A stretch of DNA of 64,000 bases from Aureibaculum flavum (lineage in GTDB: Bacteria; Bacteroidota; Bacteroidia; Flavobacteriales; Flavobacteriaceae), in assembly GCF_016406085.1 (NCBI RefSeq), contig NZ_JAEHFJ010000010.1, positions 62,001-126,000 of the forward strand. Reading direction: 5' to 3'. The notes beneath the pieces were generated by a model. It had not been told where the DNA came from, did no database searches, and saw only the letters and a program-made list of their open reading frames with translations. Below, piece by piece: positions 54,443 to 63,089 of the stretch. The first letter of the stretch is position 1, and every line of letters starts with the position of its first letter. Both the position numbers and the translations under genes were made by a program.

Positions 54443-56091
54443 TTAATTATTTGGAAAACCTTTTGGCAATGGAGGTATATTTAAAGCTTCCTTTTCATCT
54501 GGACTTCTATTTGATGATGTTTGCTTATCTCCATACCAATATACCCCCACACCATAACCCATTTCACAATCGGTCCAACTCCAAATTTCCATATCTAATT
54601 GTAAAGAGCTAGAAAATGGCATAACATCTAGAGCACGGGTTCTTGTTTCTGTACTATATCCAGAGGTATTCTTTTCTTTGCTTTTTTTGCGATTAAGTTT
54701 ATCATATAAAAAACTTCTCGGTTGTGCATGGAATGGATGCTCGTAAAAATCGGTGCTTTTACCACCCCAAGAATAGGCGTAGTAATCTTCAGTTCCTGTT
54801 CCAAAAATGGATGGAAAATCTTCACCATCAACCCAAATTTTCTCATCTCCCTCTCCCCACCATTTTTTAACAGGATTCATAACTGTTAAGGCATCACCTA
54901 CATAAACACCACGACCTTTAAGTGTGACATAATTCCAATCTGAAAAAGGTCTAGTAGCTACTGGATATTGTCCTTTCCATGCGGCATTAAAATACATACT
55001 ATTGCTATTCCATTTCCATTCTCCAACGATTGCTTCTAGATTTACTTTAACGGATTTATCCCCTAAATTAACAATAGTAATTTTTCCAGATTTCTCGTAG
55101 GGCATTACCCATCTACAGGTCATAGTACCATCTTCACGAACTGTTCTATACCAGCCTTGAAAAGGATGTAAACCGATGCCCGATCCAAAAAAATCACCAA
55201 TGGGCGTCCAAACAGTTTGTTCGTCATCAAACTCTATTTTTAAAATAACCGAACGAGTTACTTCAGAATTTTTATAATTATCTAATTGAAGACTCAACTC
55301 TCTAATTGCACCATTTCCTTCTGGCAATGTTATGGATTTTTCTTTTTTAGGTTTTATTTTCGTTCTTAATGAAATTTGTTCTCCTTTTATAGTAATTTTA
55401 GGATTCAACAACAACTCACCTACCTCTTTGGTAATGGGCAAAGCTTTATTAAAATCTTCTTTTGTAAACGTTTTTATCCGTGTGTAATCATCATAAGCTC
55501 GGTACGTAAATTGATAAAAGAAAGGCATTGCATTTGTTGTAATTTTACAACTTTTAGCATAGGGAATTGGAAAAAACGAAACCGAAGACCGCAACGATTG
55601 ATGTGCAATTGGATAGGGAATTAATCCCGTGCCATCAAGCAATCCTAGCATATTCCCTTCCAATACAGGTTCTTTACTTCCGTCTAAATAAATTTTAATT
55701 TGAATATCAGTATCGGGCTTGTCAGGACTTAAGAATGGCATCCAAGTTCGAACAATAGCTCCTGGACCAATATGATCCATCAAAACCCATTCTTTTTGTC
55801 CGTTTTTTTCTTCTGTTCTGATAAAATTATGATCTTTATCTTTAATATTAAAATCATGATTTAAATACCAACCCAGAGAGTCTTTAGGTGTTTTAGAGGC
55901 TCTATTATAGCTACTTTCTTGTTTTAATCTAAAATTAGTTGTTGGGAATTGAGCAATAGCATCTCTATCCACCATATCATTTAATAACGATTCAATGGAT
56001 ATTTTATCGTCATTTTGAGCAAATCCTAAAGTTGTAAATGCTAAAAAACACAACTAAAAACAGTTTTAATAAATCTTATTATTGTCTTCAT
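54443..56091 (-). pseudogene. GH172 (DUF2961) enzyme with a one-base frameshift in its signal peptide
   Basis: The catalytic part (about 525 residues) is intact and shows the DUF2961 motifs GPGAIVRTWMP, DGTGLIPYPI, WWGEGDEKIWVDGE and FGTGTEDYYAYSWGG, whose Glu residues are the expected catalytic pair. The uninterrupted frame can only start at a TTG (56053), which lacks a full signal peptide. An ATG at 56091 encodes MKTIIRFIKTVFSCVF and then meets a stop. Adding one base to the six-A run at 56043-56048 (plus strand) joins it to LAFTTLGFAQ and restores a perfect signal peptide. GH172 enzymes act on alpha-fructo- or arabinofuranosides. This may be a sequencing error, a phase-variable site or a young pseudogene. 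Confidence 0.7.
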
Positions 56092-56153
56092 AAATAATTT
56101 AATACTTATTAATTAAAACAATGCAACTCGTTAATTTTAAAAATTTGATCCAT

Positions 56154-57113
56154 CTATTTTAAATGAGAAAGAATAAATTTAGTAGCATAATCATTAAGTT
56201 CTTGTATGGAAGGCGAAATATTGGCCCCGCTAAAACTATGTCCCGCATTTTTAATGGTTAATAGTTCAACATCTGCATTTTTCTCTTTTGCCACTTCCAT
56301 CATATAAGTCGAGTTAATAATAGGTAGCGTTGTATCTTTATCTCCATGTAATAATAAAATTGGTGGACTCTTTTTTTCCAAAAGTTCCGTGGGACTAAGT
56401 AATTTGGCTAACTCAGCTTTATCTTCTAATGGTGCACCTAAAAGTCGCACAAAAAGTTTTTTATCCTCAAAAATTGAATTAGGTCTTATATCAGGATTTA
56501 TACAAGAGGTAAATGGAAAATAGGAAGCTACACATTTAAAATCAAGCGTGTATTTTGATAATTTTGGATCACCTTTAAAATCAGATTCTTTACTTAATGC
56601 TGTCACGAGACTTAAATGTCCTCCTGCAGAACCTCCCCAAATACCATACTTATTTTTATCTAACTTATATTCATCTGCATTTTCTAGGAGAAAACGAGCC
56701 GCATCTTTAGCATCTACAACAGCATCATAAGCGGTGGTGGTTCCCCGTGCTTTTCGGTATTCTATGGTAGCACAAACCACTCCATTATCAAGAAGGTTTC
56801 TTAAAGTACCTAAAAAGGATTTTCTTAATACTTTATATTTACTTCCACCAGCCCATCCACCTCCATGAACATGTAACATCCAAGGATTTTCTTTTTTTAC
56901 TTTGGCAGGCTCTGGATAGAAAATAATCATATCTAATTCTACACCATTAATCGATTTATAGACGACCGTTTTTTTGTGACTAAATGTATCAAGAATTTCT
57001 TGTTCTTCTGGAGATTGTGCACAGACAATTGACAAAGGTCCGATCATTAAAATAAGGAAAAGTACTCCTCTATTTATAAGTGCACTAAAATTAAGTTGAA
57101 TGAAATTTCGCAT
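56154..57113 (-). CDS. Exported alpha/beta-hydrolase esterase
   Basis: The longest frame starts at 57164 and overlaps the upstream CstA gene. The ATG at 57113 (MRNFIQLNFSALINRG) gives a signal peptide ending IVCAQ without overlap, so I prefer it (319 residues). Motifs: HVHGGGWAGG (oxyanion hole), GIWGGSAGGHLSL (nucleophile Ser162 in the short numbering), LLLHGDKDTTLP (Asp) and KNAGHSF (His). This is the hormone-sensitive-lipase/BD-FAE-like type common in PULs as acetyl- or feruloyl-esterases. It would complement the SGNH esterases of the locus. Acyl specificity cannot be read. Confidence 0.85.
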   Translation of the reverse strand: MRNFIQLNFSALINRGVLFLILMIGPLSIVCAQSPEEQEILDTFSHKKTVVYKSINGVELDMIIFYPEPAKVKKENPWMLHVHGGGWAGGSKYKVLRKSFLGTLRNLLDNGVVCATIEYRKARGTTTAYDAVVDAKDAARFLLENADEYKLDKNKYGIWGGSAGGHLSLVTALSKESDFKGDPKLSKYTLDFKCVASYFPFTSCINPDIRPNSIFEDKKLFVRLLGAPLEDKAELAKLLSPTELLEKKSPPILLLHGDKDTTLPIINSTYMMEVAKEKNADVELLTIKNAGHSFSGANISPSIQELNDYATKFILSHLK

Positions 57114-57138
57114 AGATTGATTATTATTAAATTGTTTT

Positions 57139-58581
57139 TTAATATTCAGTTTTAATTCTATCAACCCCGTTTTTCACAGCATCCCTTTTTTTCATTGCTA
57201 CAAAAAACAATAAGGTTATAACCACAGAAATACCTAAACCTATCCAATTGGAACTATTAATATCTAAACCTAAACCGACAGTTGGGTCGTAAAAAATATA
57301 AGACCCAACTACACTAGTTATAAAAAATGCTGGAGCTAAGGCAATCATAAAATATGTTTTCTTTTGGTATAAATAAATAGCTCCAATCCATAATGCGATA
57401 GATGCTGTTACTTGATTTGCCCAAGAAAAATACCTCCATAATAATTGAAAATCCATGCTAGTTAAAATATAGGAAATAATAAAAAGAGGAATGGCAACCA
57501 TAAAACGATTTTTTAATACTTTTTGGTCAATTTTCAAATAGTCTGCAATAATCATACGAGCAGCCCTGAAAGAAGTATCTCCAGATGTAATGGGTAGAAC
57601 AATAACTCCTAAAACAGCAATAGTACCTCCAATTGTCCCTAAAGAAACAACGGCTATTTTATTTACTACAGCTGCAGGTCCTCCATTTTGTAAAAGCTCA
57701 TTTAAGGAATCCCCATTTAGAATGCTCATTGCTGCTGCGGCCCATATCATTGCGATAACAGCTTCAAGTATCATCATTCCATAAAATACTTTTCTACCAT
57801 CTTTTTCATTGTTGATGGTACGGGAAATTATTGGAGATTGTGTTGCGTGAAACCCAGATAAAGCTCCGCAAGAAATAGTTAAGAAAATTACGGGATAATA
57901 GGGTATGCCTTTGGGGTGCATATTTTGTAAAGTAAGTTCAGGAATTGGATTTCCAACCATAAACATACCTATACAAATACCTATTGCACTAACTATAAGA
58001 AGAATGCCTAGTATAGGATAAATCTTACCTATAATTTTATCTATAGGTAATATAGTTGCAATAATATAATAGATAAAAATACCAAAGAGTATTATTGTTA
58101 AGTAACTTTTTTCAGAATTAATCAATTCGTTTATCATTTTAGCTGGAGCTGTTACAAAAACAGTACCTACCAAAATTAAAAGCAATAATGTAAAGAAATT
58201 TACAACATGACTAAATGATTTTCCTATAAATCGAGAAGCTAGAGCGGGTAAATGTGCTCCGCCATGTCTTAAAGAAATCATACCTGTAAGATAATCGTGA
58301 ACCGCACCTGCAAATATGGATCCAAATACGATCCAAATAAATGCTACAGGTCCATATAAAGCTCCTAAGATTGGACCAAAAATTGGACCAACTCCTGCTA
58401 TATTCAAAATTTGAATAAATGCGTTTCTGTTACTGTCCATTGGTACAAAGTCAATTCCATCAGACATTGTGTGTGCTGGAGTTTTCTTATCCTTATTAGA
58501 TTTAAATACTTTATCTACGAATTTACCGTAAATTAAATAACCTAAAAGTAATAAACCTATAGCAGTAATAAATGTAATCAT
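57139..58581 (-). CDS. CstA-family carbon-starvation transporter, short form
   Basis: A 480-residue inner-membrane protein with about a dozen hydrophobic helices. Family motifs: FVPMDSNRNAFIQILNIAGVGP, GALYGPVAFIWIVFGSIFAG, LRHGGAHLPALASRF, GALSGFHATQSPIISRT and GGTIAVLGVIVLPITSGDTSFRAAR. CstA and BtsT import peptides or pyruvate. This form of about 480 residues lacks the C-terminal extension of E. coli CstA, as is usual in Bacteroidetes. A transporter of this kind is unexpected in a PUL. It lies between a heparinase-like lyase (187 bp away) and an esterase (25 bp). It may take up a small product such as pyruvate or a keto acid. Confidence 0.88.
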   Translation of the reverse strand: MITFITAIGLLLLGYLIYGKFVDKVFKSNKDKKTPAHTMSDGIDFVPMDSNRNAFIQILNIAGVGPIFGPILGALYGPVAFIWIVFGSIFAGAVHDYLTGMISLRHGGAHLPALASRFIGKSFSHVVNFFTLLLLILVGTVFVTAPAKMINELINSEKSYLTIILFGIFIYYIIATILPIDKIIGKIYPILGILLIVSAIGICIGMFMVGNPIPELTLQNMHPKGIPYYPVIFLTISCGALSGFHATQSPIISRTINNEKDGRKVFYGMMILEAVIAMIWAAAAMSILNGDSLNELLQNGGPAAVVNKIAVVSLGTIGGTIAVLGVIVLPITSGDTSFRAARMIIADYLKIDQKVLKNRFMVAIPLFIISYILTSMDFQLLWRYFSWANQVTASIALWIGAIYLYQKKTYFMIALAPAFFITSVVGSYIFYDPTVGLGLDINSSNWIGLGISVVITLLFFVAMKKRDAVKNGVDRIKTEY

Positions 58582-58767
58582 TTTGCGTGTTTGATATAGT
58601 TTAAGTTATTGGAAATATTTCCTTTTTAATTAACGCTAGAATGATATGTGACGAGTTAATTTTGCACGTTTTTTAATAAAAGAATTAGTATCGTGAATCA
58701 AAAGAACCTAAATACAATCTTCTTCCCTATGTTTCTAGAGATAATTACTCTATGTTACGATACATTA

Positions 58768-61500
58768 TCACAAACTTATTGGTCTAAGGTCTCCAGCTTC
58801 AAATTTCTTTTCTAACTCATTGTGAGTAATAGTAACTGCAACTTCATTATGGAGCATTAATTTTCCATTTGTTTGTTTTAAAACTACATTTCCTATTTCA
58901 CTAGTTGAAATGGTAAAGTCTTTTGTTGATACTAATTTTCCATTACCCATAAAAATCATCAAATCTCCATTCTTTTCGTTGGCTATTAATGTATAGGAAG
59001 CATCAGTAGTCATATCCTTGTAGTTAACCTTTTGATGATTTGCTGAAGAAAAAACAATATCTTGACGTCCCGATTTATGTTTTAAATGAAGGCCAACAAA
59101 TTCAGTATTCCCATTTTCATCTTCAAAACTAGAAATATTTGTAATGCTCTTTCCTTCACTAGAAGTAAACGGTTCATAAACTGAAACAAAAGGGTGTTCC
59201 CAAGCGGCTCCGTGCTGTCTTGCTGCAAAAGTTAAATAAGGTGCCTTATCAACTTTATACGGTAAGCCATGGTTTCCTTTAAAAGCTTTATTTGGAGGCG
59301 ATTTAATAGAGAATACTTCACGACCTTCTGTTCCTTTCATCCATAAGTTCATAAACACATCCTCTTCTCCTTCTGGCATGTCTATTTTCCATTGGGCTTG
59401 ATAATCGTCTTCAAGTTTTACCGATTTTTTATCCCACATATAATCGAAAGCATATAAAAATCCACCTGCAAAAGCCATTTCTTCTGTTGGCTTAAGATTT
59501 AAGGGTTGCCCAGAAGCATCTAAGACCTCCATACTTTGCCCTAAATTATGATAGAAATAATCATGAAACTTATCACCTTTACGTTGCTTTTTAGAACGGA
59601 AAATATCAATATAATATCCGGTGGTTTCACCTGTTTTAATAGTACTTACCAAACGTGATTGATCACTACGAGTTTCTGGCTCTAAAAAATAGACATCTGA
59701 ATACGTAATATCGGAGTAATATCCATTTTTCTTTTCAGATTTAGGATATTCACCCATTAAATCAAATGCGTGATTACTAAACATTTCGGTATATGAAGAC
59801 ACCCCATCTACCATCACAGTATTGTGTGCTGGAAACTGAGAATAAAACTCCAAGTATATGGGTTGTAGATAACTCGCCCCCTTACCTGGATCAGCTCCTT
59901 GTACAAACCCTTTACCATACAATTCCATATTAATTCCATTGGCATGCATGTGGTTACCCAGTGATCCATTTAAGGAAACCATCATTCCATTTTTTCCAGT
60001 ACCCATACGCTGTACATGCCAACTTACATTCGGTGCATAAAAAGTTTGAGTCATATAATCATTTATATCTCCTGCACCATATTTAGGATTGAGCTCCAAA
60101 GGCTTAGAAGCAAAAAAAGAAGAGATATTTGCTTTTGGTTTTCTTCCTTTTTTACCGGAACTCTTAGAATCTTCAGAAAATAAGTGATACATACTCGTAA
60201 ATTCTTTTTCAACGACTTTATCATTATTCTTCTGAGCTACACGTATTAAGTTTGTAATTGCTTCTGTACCTAAACCAGCATAATTAGAATCGCCAAAAGC
60301 TACTGTTTGCCCATTTGGAAATAAATACTGTGGTAACATTTTAACAGCTTTCTCCATGGTCGGCATATATGGTAAAATATTATGGTCGAAAGTAGTATCA
60401 AAATCCTCAATAAAGGCTGTTAAATCTTTAGTTACACCTTGAGAATACCCAGGGCATTCTGCCCAAACACCATTGTTTTCATCATAACCAAAATCCATAA
60501 ATTTAGTTAACGACCACTGTCTTGCGGAAGTAACATTTAGAATATAATCGATATAATATTCACGCCCTTTTTTATCTTCATAATATTTATTATCCTTTAA
60601 TACCATTGCGGCTTTTAAAATTGTCTTAGCCTGATGTAGATTCCAGTTATTTTGTGGTACTCCATTTTTGATTATTTGATCTGTCCATCTCTTAATGGTT
60701 TTATCATACATAGGTATATATTCAGCGTGATTTGCTTCAATGTACTGATGTAAAAAATCGTAAAGTTCGGCAATATCTATGAGTACACTTTCATGGATTA
60801 CTTGAAAATTAGTAAAGCCAACAAGGGTTTGTATATGCCCATTAAGTAAATCGATAGGTTCACTTCTATAGGACATGCCTTCTAAATAAGTATGGATAAT
60901 GTCATTGGCAAACTTAGCATAACGTACATCATTTTCAAGCCAATAAATAAATGCAGCATCGCGTGCTAACTCAATTATTTGCTCATTAATGGAATAAATT
61001 ACTCGTCCAGTTTTAGAAGGTTCAGCCCATTCAAAAGGATTCCCTTCTTTACTTCTATTTGGTAAATACAAACCACGTGGATCATCCATATAAGGTAAAA
61101 TATCCTCTAATTTTGGCGTTCCATAAGGTGTTGTATAGTCTCTAGAACCTACAAAACGTACTGTAGGTACAGGTGCTTCACCATCGGCATGTGAGTAATT
61201 GATACCGTCTATATAAATAGTAGTTGCTTTGGTTTTCCAATACATTTGCAATCTAGAAACCATCCATTCTGGGTCTGCAACATGACGTTCTACATGTTTA
61301 TCTATACGTTCATGAATACCTTGCAATACGGCTTTGGCCCACGGCTCTTTTTTAATCGTTTTCTCTAAGTCTTTCTTTTCTGATTGTGTAATATATAAAC
61401 GTGGATATCCTTGTTCTAGATTTTCAGGAAGCGGAATTTGTGCATATGCCCATCTTCCAAATAAAGTCAAAATAAGAATTACTACTAACTTTTTTCTCAT
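58768..61500 (-). CDS. Heparinase II/III-like polysaccharide lyase candidate 2
   Basis: A 910-residue exported protein (signal to WAYAQ, about residue 21). Helices of an (alpha/alpha) toroid run to about residue 480: RLYITQSEKKDLEKTI, then VPQNNWNLHQAKTILKAAMV (Asn287, His289) and VWAECPGYSQG (Tyr352). The C-terminal beta-sheet half contains LGNHMHANGINMELYGKGF, with His residues in the catalytic position, and AHNTVMVDG. The chain order fits heparinase II/III-fold lyases. Its sequence is unlike lyase candidate 1 (27249), so they probably cut different linkages. Some large lyases of this shape are ulvan lyases (for example PL40), but I cannot assign the family by eye. The Lys/Arg-rich GKKGRKPKAN (about 455) is probably a linker. 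Confidence 0.72.
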   Translation of the reverse strand: MRKKLVVILILTLFGRWAYAQIPLPENLEQGYPRLYITQSEKKDLEKTIKKEPWAKAVLQGIHERIDKHVERHVADPEWMVSRLQMYWKTKATTIYIDGINYSHADGEAPVPTVRFVGSRDYTTPYGTPKLEDILPYMDDPRGLYLPNRSKEGNPFEWAEPSKTGRVIYSINEQIIELARDAAFIYWLENDVRYAKFANDIIHTYLEGMSYRSEPIDLLNGHIQTLVGFTNFQVIHESVLIDIAELYDFLHQYIEANHAEYIPMYDKTIKRWTDQIIKNGVPQNNWNLHQAKTILKAAMVLKDNKYYEDKKGREYYIDYILNVTSARQWSLTKFMDFGYDENNGVWAECPGYSQGVTKDLTAFIEDFDTTFDHNILPYMPTMEKAVKMLPQYLFPNGQTVAFGDSNYAGLGTEAITNLIRVAQKNNDKVVEKEFTSMYHLFSEDSKSSGKKGRKPKANISSFFASKPLELNPKYGAGDINDYMTQTFYAPNVSWHVQRMGTGKNGMMVSLNGSLGNHMHANGINMELYGKGFVQGADPGKGASYLQPIYLEFYSQFPAHNTVMVDGVSSYTEMFSNHAFDLMGEYPKSEKKNGYYSDITYSDVYFLEPETRSDQSRLVSTIKTGETTGYYIDIFRSKKQRKGDKFHDYFYHNLGQSMEVLDASGQPLNLKPTEEMAFAGGFLYAFDYMWDKKSVKLEDDYQAQWKIDMPEGEEDVFMNLWMKGTEGREVFSIKSPPNKAFKGNHGLPYKVDKAPYLTFAARQHGAAWEHPFVSVYEPFTSSEGKSITNISSFEDENGNTEFVGLHLKHKSGRQDIVFSSANHQKVNYKDMTTDASYTLIANEKNGDLMIFMGNGKLVSTKDFTISTSEIGNVVLKQTNGKLMLHNEVAVTITHNELEKKFEAGDLRPISL

Positions 61501-61529
61501 AATATTTTTTTTATCATTTTTCTATTATA

Positions 61530-62354
61530 TTATTTAACGAATGCTGTCATTGGAATTACCTTTTCAAATTCCTTAATTTTAATATTTCTATAATAAATTT
61601 CAGCCGTTTCTGACTGAAATCCAATAACACCTTCACTTACCGAAAGATTTGTGGCCATATTTACAATCTCTCCATTCAATTTGTGAATGGTATATGTATC
61701 ACCCATAACAATAATCTCACATTGGTTCCATTTATCATTTAGGGCATTATATGTTGGATTAGCAATACCATAAAGTTCATTTTTCTTTTCTCCCATATCT
61801 TTTCCTCCATCATTTGGTAAAAGAAATGTTTTACCATCTTCAGTGGCTGTCCAATGTAATGTTGTACTCGCGGCCCAAAAATCACCAGTATGATTTCTAT
61901 TTGTTATATGGTTATACCTTATTTGATATTCTATCCCTTTCGGCCATATTTTATCATCAAAAACATGATAATAACAACCTGCATCATATTGCCATTTATC
62001 AAAGTTATTAGTGATTTTTGTCCCCCATTTATATTCAAACCTCAGTATATATTTACTATATTTTTTATTTGTATAAAAAAGACCGTGTGTTGCATTTTCT
62101 CCTGTATTCAGATTTAAACTATCGGGCATATATTTAAAAACATGCACCATTCCATCCTCAATTGCGTATACTTTTTTGGCCATATCTTCATCTCCATTTT
62201 TTAATTTAAGATGCCAACCATCCCAATTTTTACCATTGAATATTTCCACAAAACCTTCATCTGATAATGGGTCTTTTTGAGTCTTTGTACATGCAATTGT
62301 TAACATAAAAATTAATGTTACAAGTACTGGATAATATGATAGTTTAGATTTCAT
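61530..62354 (-). CDS. DUF1080 / 3-keto-disaccharide hydrolase-like lipoprotein, copy 2
   Basis: A 274-residue lipoprotein (TIAC, Cys22). The DUF1080 domain spans nearly all the mature chain: FVEIFNGKNWDGWHLK at the start, YILRFEYKWGTKI, NDKWNQCEIIVMGDTYTIHK and a tail GVIGFQSETAEIYYRNIKIK. Such domains hydrolyse or eliminate 3-keto-glycosides, or only bind glycans; some members have no shown activity. It is 29 bp before the lyase candidate and 20 bp after the permuted SGNH gene. Its partner oxidase could be the FAD-dependent protein two genes upstream or the dehydrogenase at 33122. Little similarity to copy 1 beyond the domain pattern. Confidence 0.8.
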   Translation of the reverse strand: MKSKLSYYPVLVTLIFMLTIACTKTQKDPLSDEGFVEIFNGKNWDGWHLKLKNGDEDMAKKVYAIEDGMVHVFKYMPDSLNLNTGENATHGLFYTNKKYSKYILRFEYKWGTKITNNFDKWQYDAGCYYHVFDDKIWPKGIEYQIRYNHITNRNHTGDFWAASTTLHWTATEDGKTFLLPNDGGKDMGEKKNELYGIANPTYNALNDKWNQCEIIVMGDTYTIHKLNGEIVNMATNLSVSEGVIGFQSETAEIYYRNIKIKEFEKVIPMTAFVK

Positions 62355-62374
62355 TTTTAATTGAATTTTTATAA

Positions 62375-63085
62375 TTATTTATGATCATAATCATTTATGA
62401 GGTTCTGTAGGATAACTGGATAGGTTTTTCCTTTTGCTCCGCTACCTTTGGTTATAGAATCTCCAAAACATACAATTTTCTGTTGCTTCTGTACTAATTG
62501 ATTCTCTTTTAAAAAATAAAATACTATTTCTCCAATAAGATGATACCCCAATTCAGTAGGATGTACTCCATCACTAACTCCACTATTTTTTTGATTTCTA
62601 ATAAACAAATCTGTGTTGTGTTTTGGAAGGTTTAAATCAGTAAAAACCTGATAAAGGTCTATAAACTTCAAATCATGGTTAACAGCAATTCGCAAATTTA
62701 TTTTTCTCACTGAATCTAATTTTTCATTAGGAGATTCATTAAAAAGATTTTTATCATGCCTTTCAAAAAGATAAACTGAGTCTGCCGGTGGAGGTGACAT
62801 TAACACAATTTCACTTCCTTTTTCTTTTATTTTTCTAACTAGCGTTACAAGATTGTCTTCATATTTTTTATATGAAATCATTTTTTTAGAATTCAACATA
62901 TCATTTGTACCCACCATCAAAATCACTAAATCAGGATGTTGTTCTAAAACATCTTTATTTAGTCGATGTAATAAATTCATAGTATTATTACCTCCTACTC
63001 CAGCATTAATAACCTGAGCACTAACACCTAAAGAGCTAATTACTAAACCAAAAGTTAAAACAGTAATTGAAAAATAATATCTCAT
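62375..63085 (-). CDS. Circularly permuted GDSL/SGNH hydrolase
   Basis: A 236-residue exported protein (signal to VSAQ, residue 24). It begins directly with block II (VINAGVGGNNT, Gly29-Gly32), then block III (ILMVGTNDMLN, Asn61), then block V (SDGVHPTELGYHLIG, Asp172 and His175). Block I with the catalytic Ser comes last (KIVCFGDSITKGSG, Ser210), followed by the helix TYPVILQNLIND that normally opens the fold. All catalytic residues are present, but the order is II-III-V-I instead of I-II-III-V. It starts 4 bp after the stop of the FAD oxidoreductase gene, so the two are tightly coupled. The likely role is an exported carbohydrate esterase. Confidence 0.85.
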   Translation of the reverse strand: MRYYFSITVLTFGLVISSLGVSAQVINAGVGGNNTMNLLHRLNKDVLEQHPDLVILMVGTNDMLNSKKMISYKKYEDNLVTLVRKIKEKGSEIVLMSPPPADSVYLFERHDKNLFNESPNEKLDSVRKINLRIAVNHDLKFIDLYQVFTDLNLPKHNTDLFIRNQKNSGVSDGVHPTELGYHLIGEIVFYFLKENQLVQKQQKIVCFGDSITKGSGAKGKTYPVILQNLINDYDHK

Positions 63086-63089
63086 TTTC

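Noticed and set aside
58611-58622. Palindrome GGAAATATTTCC upstream of the CstA gene
   Set aside because: A 12-bp AT-rich palindrome is expected by chance in this composition; it has no second copy near other starts.
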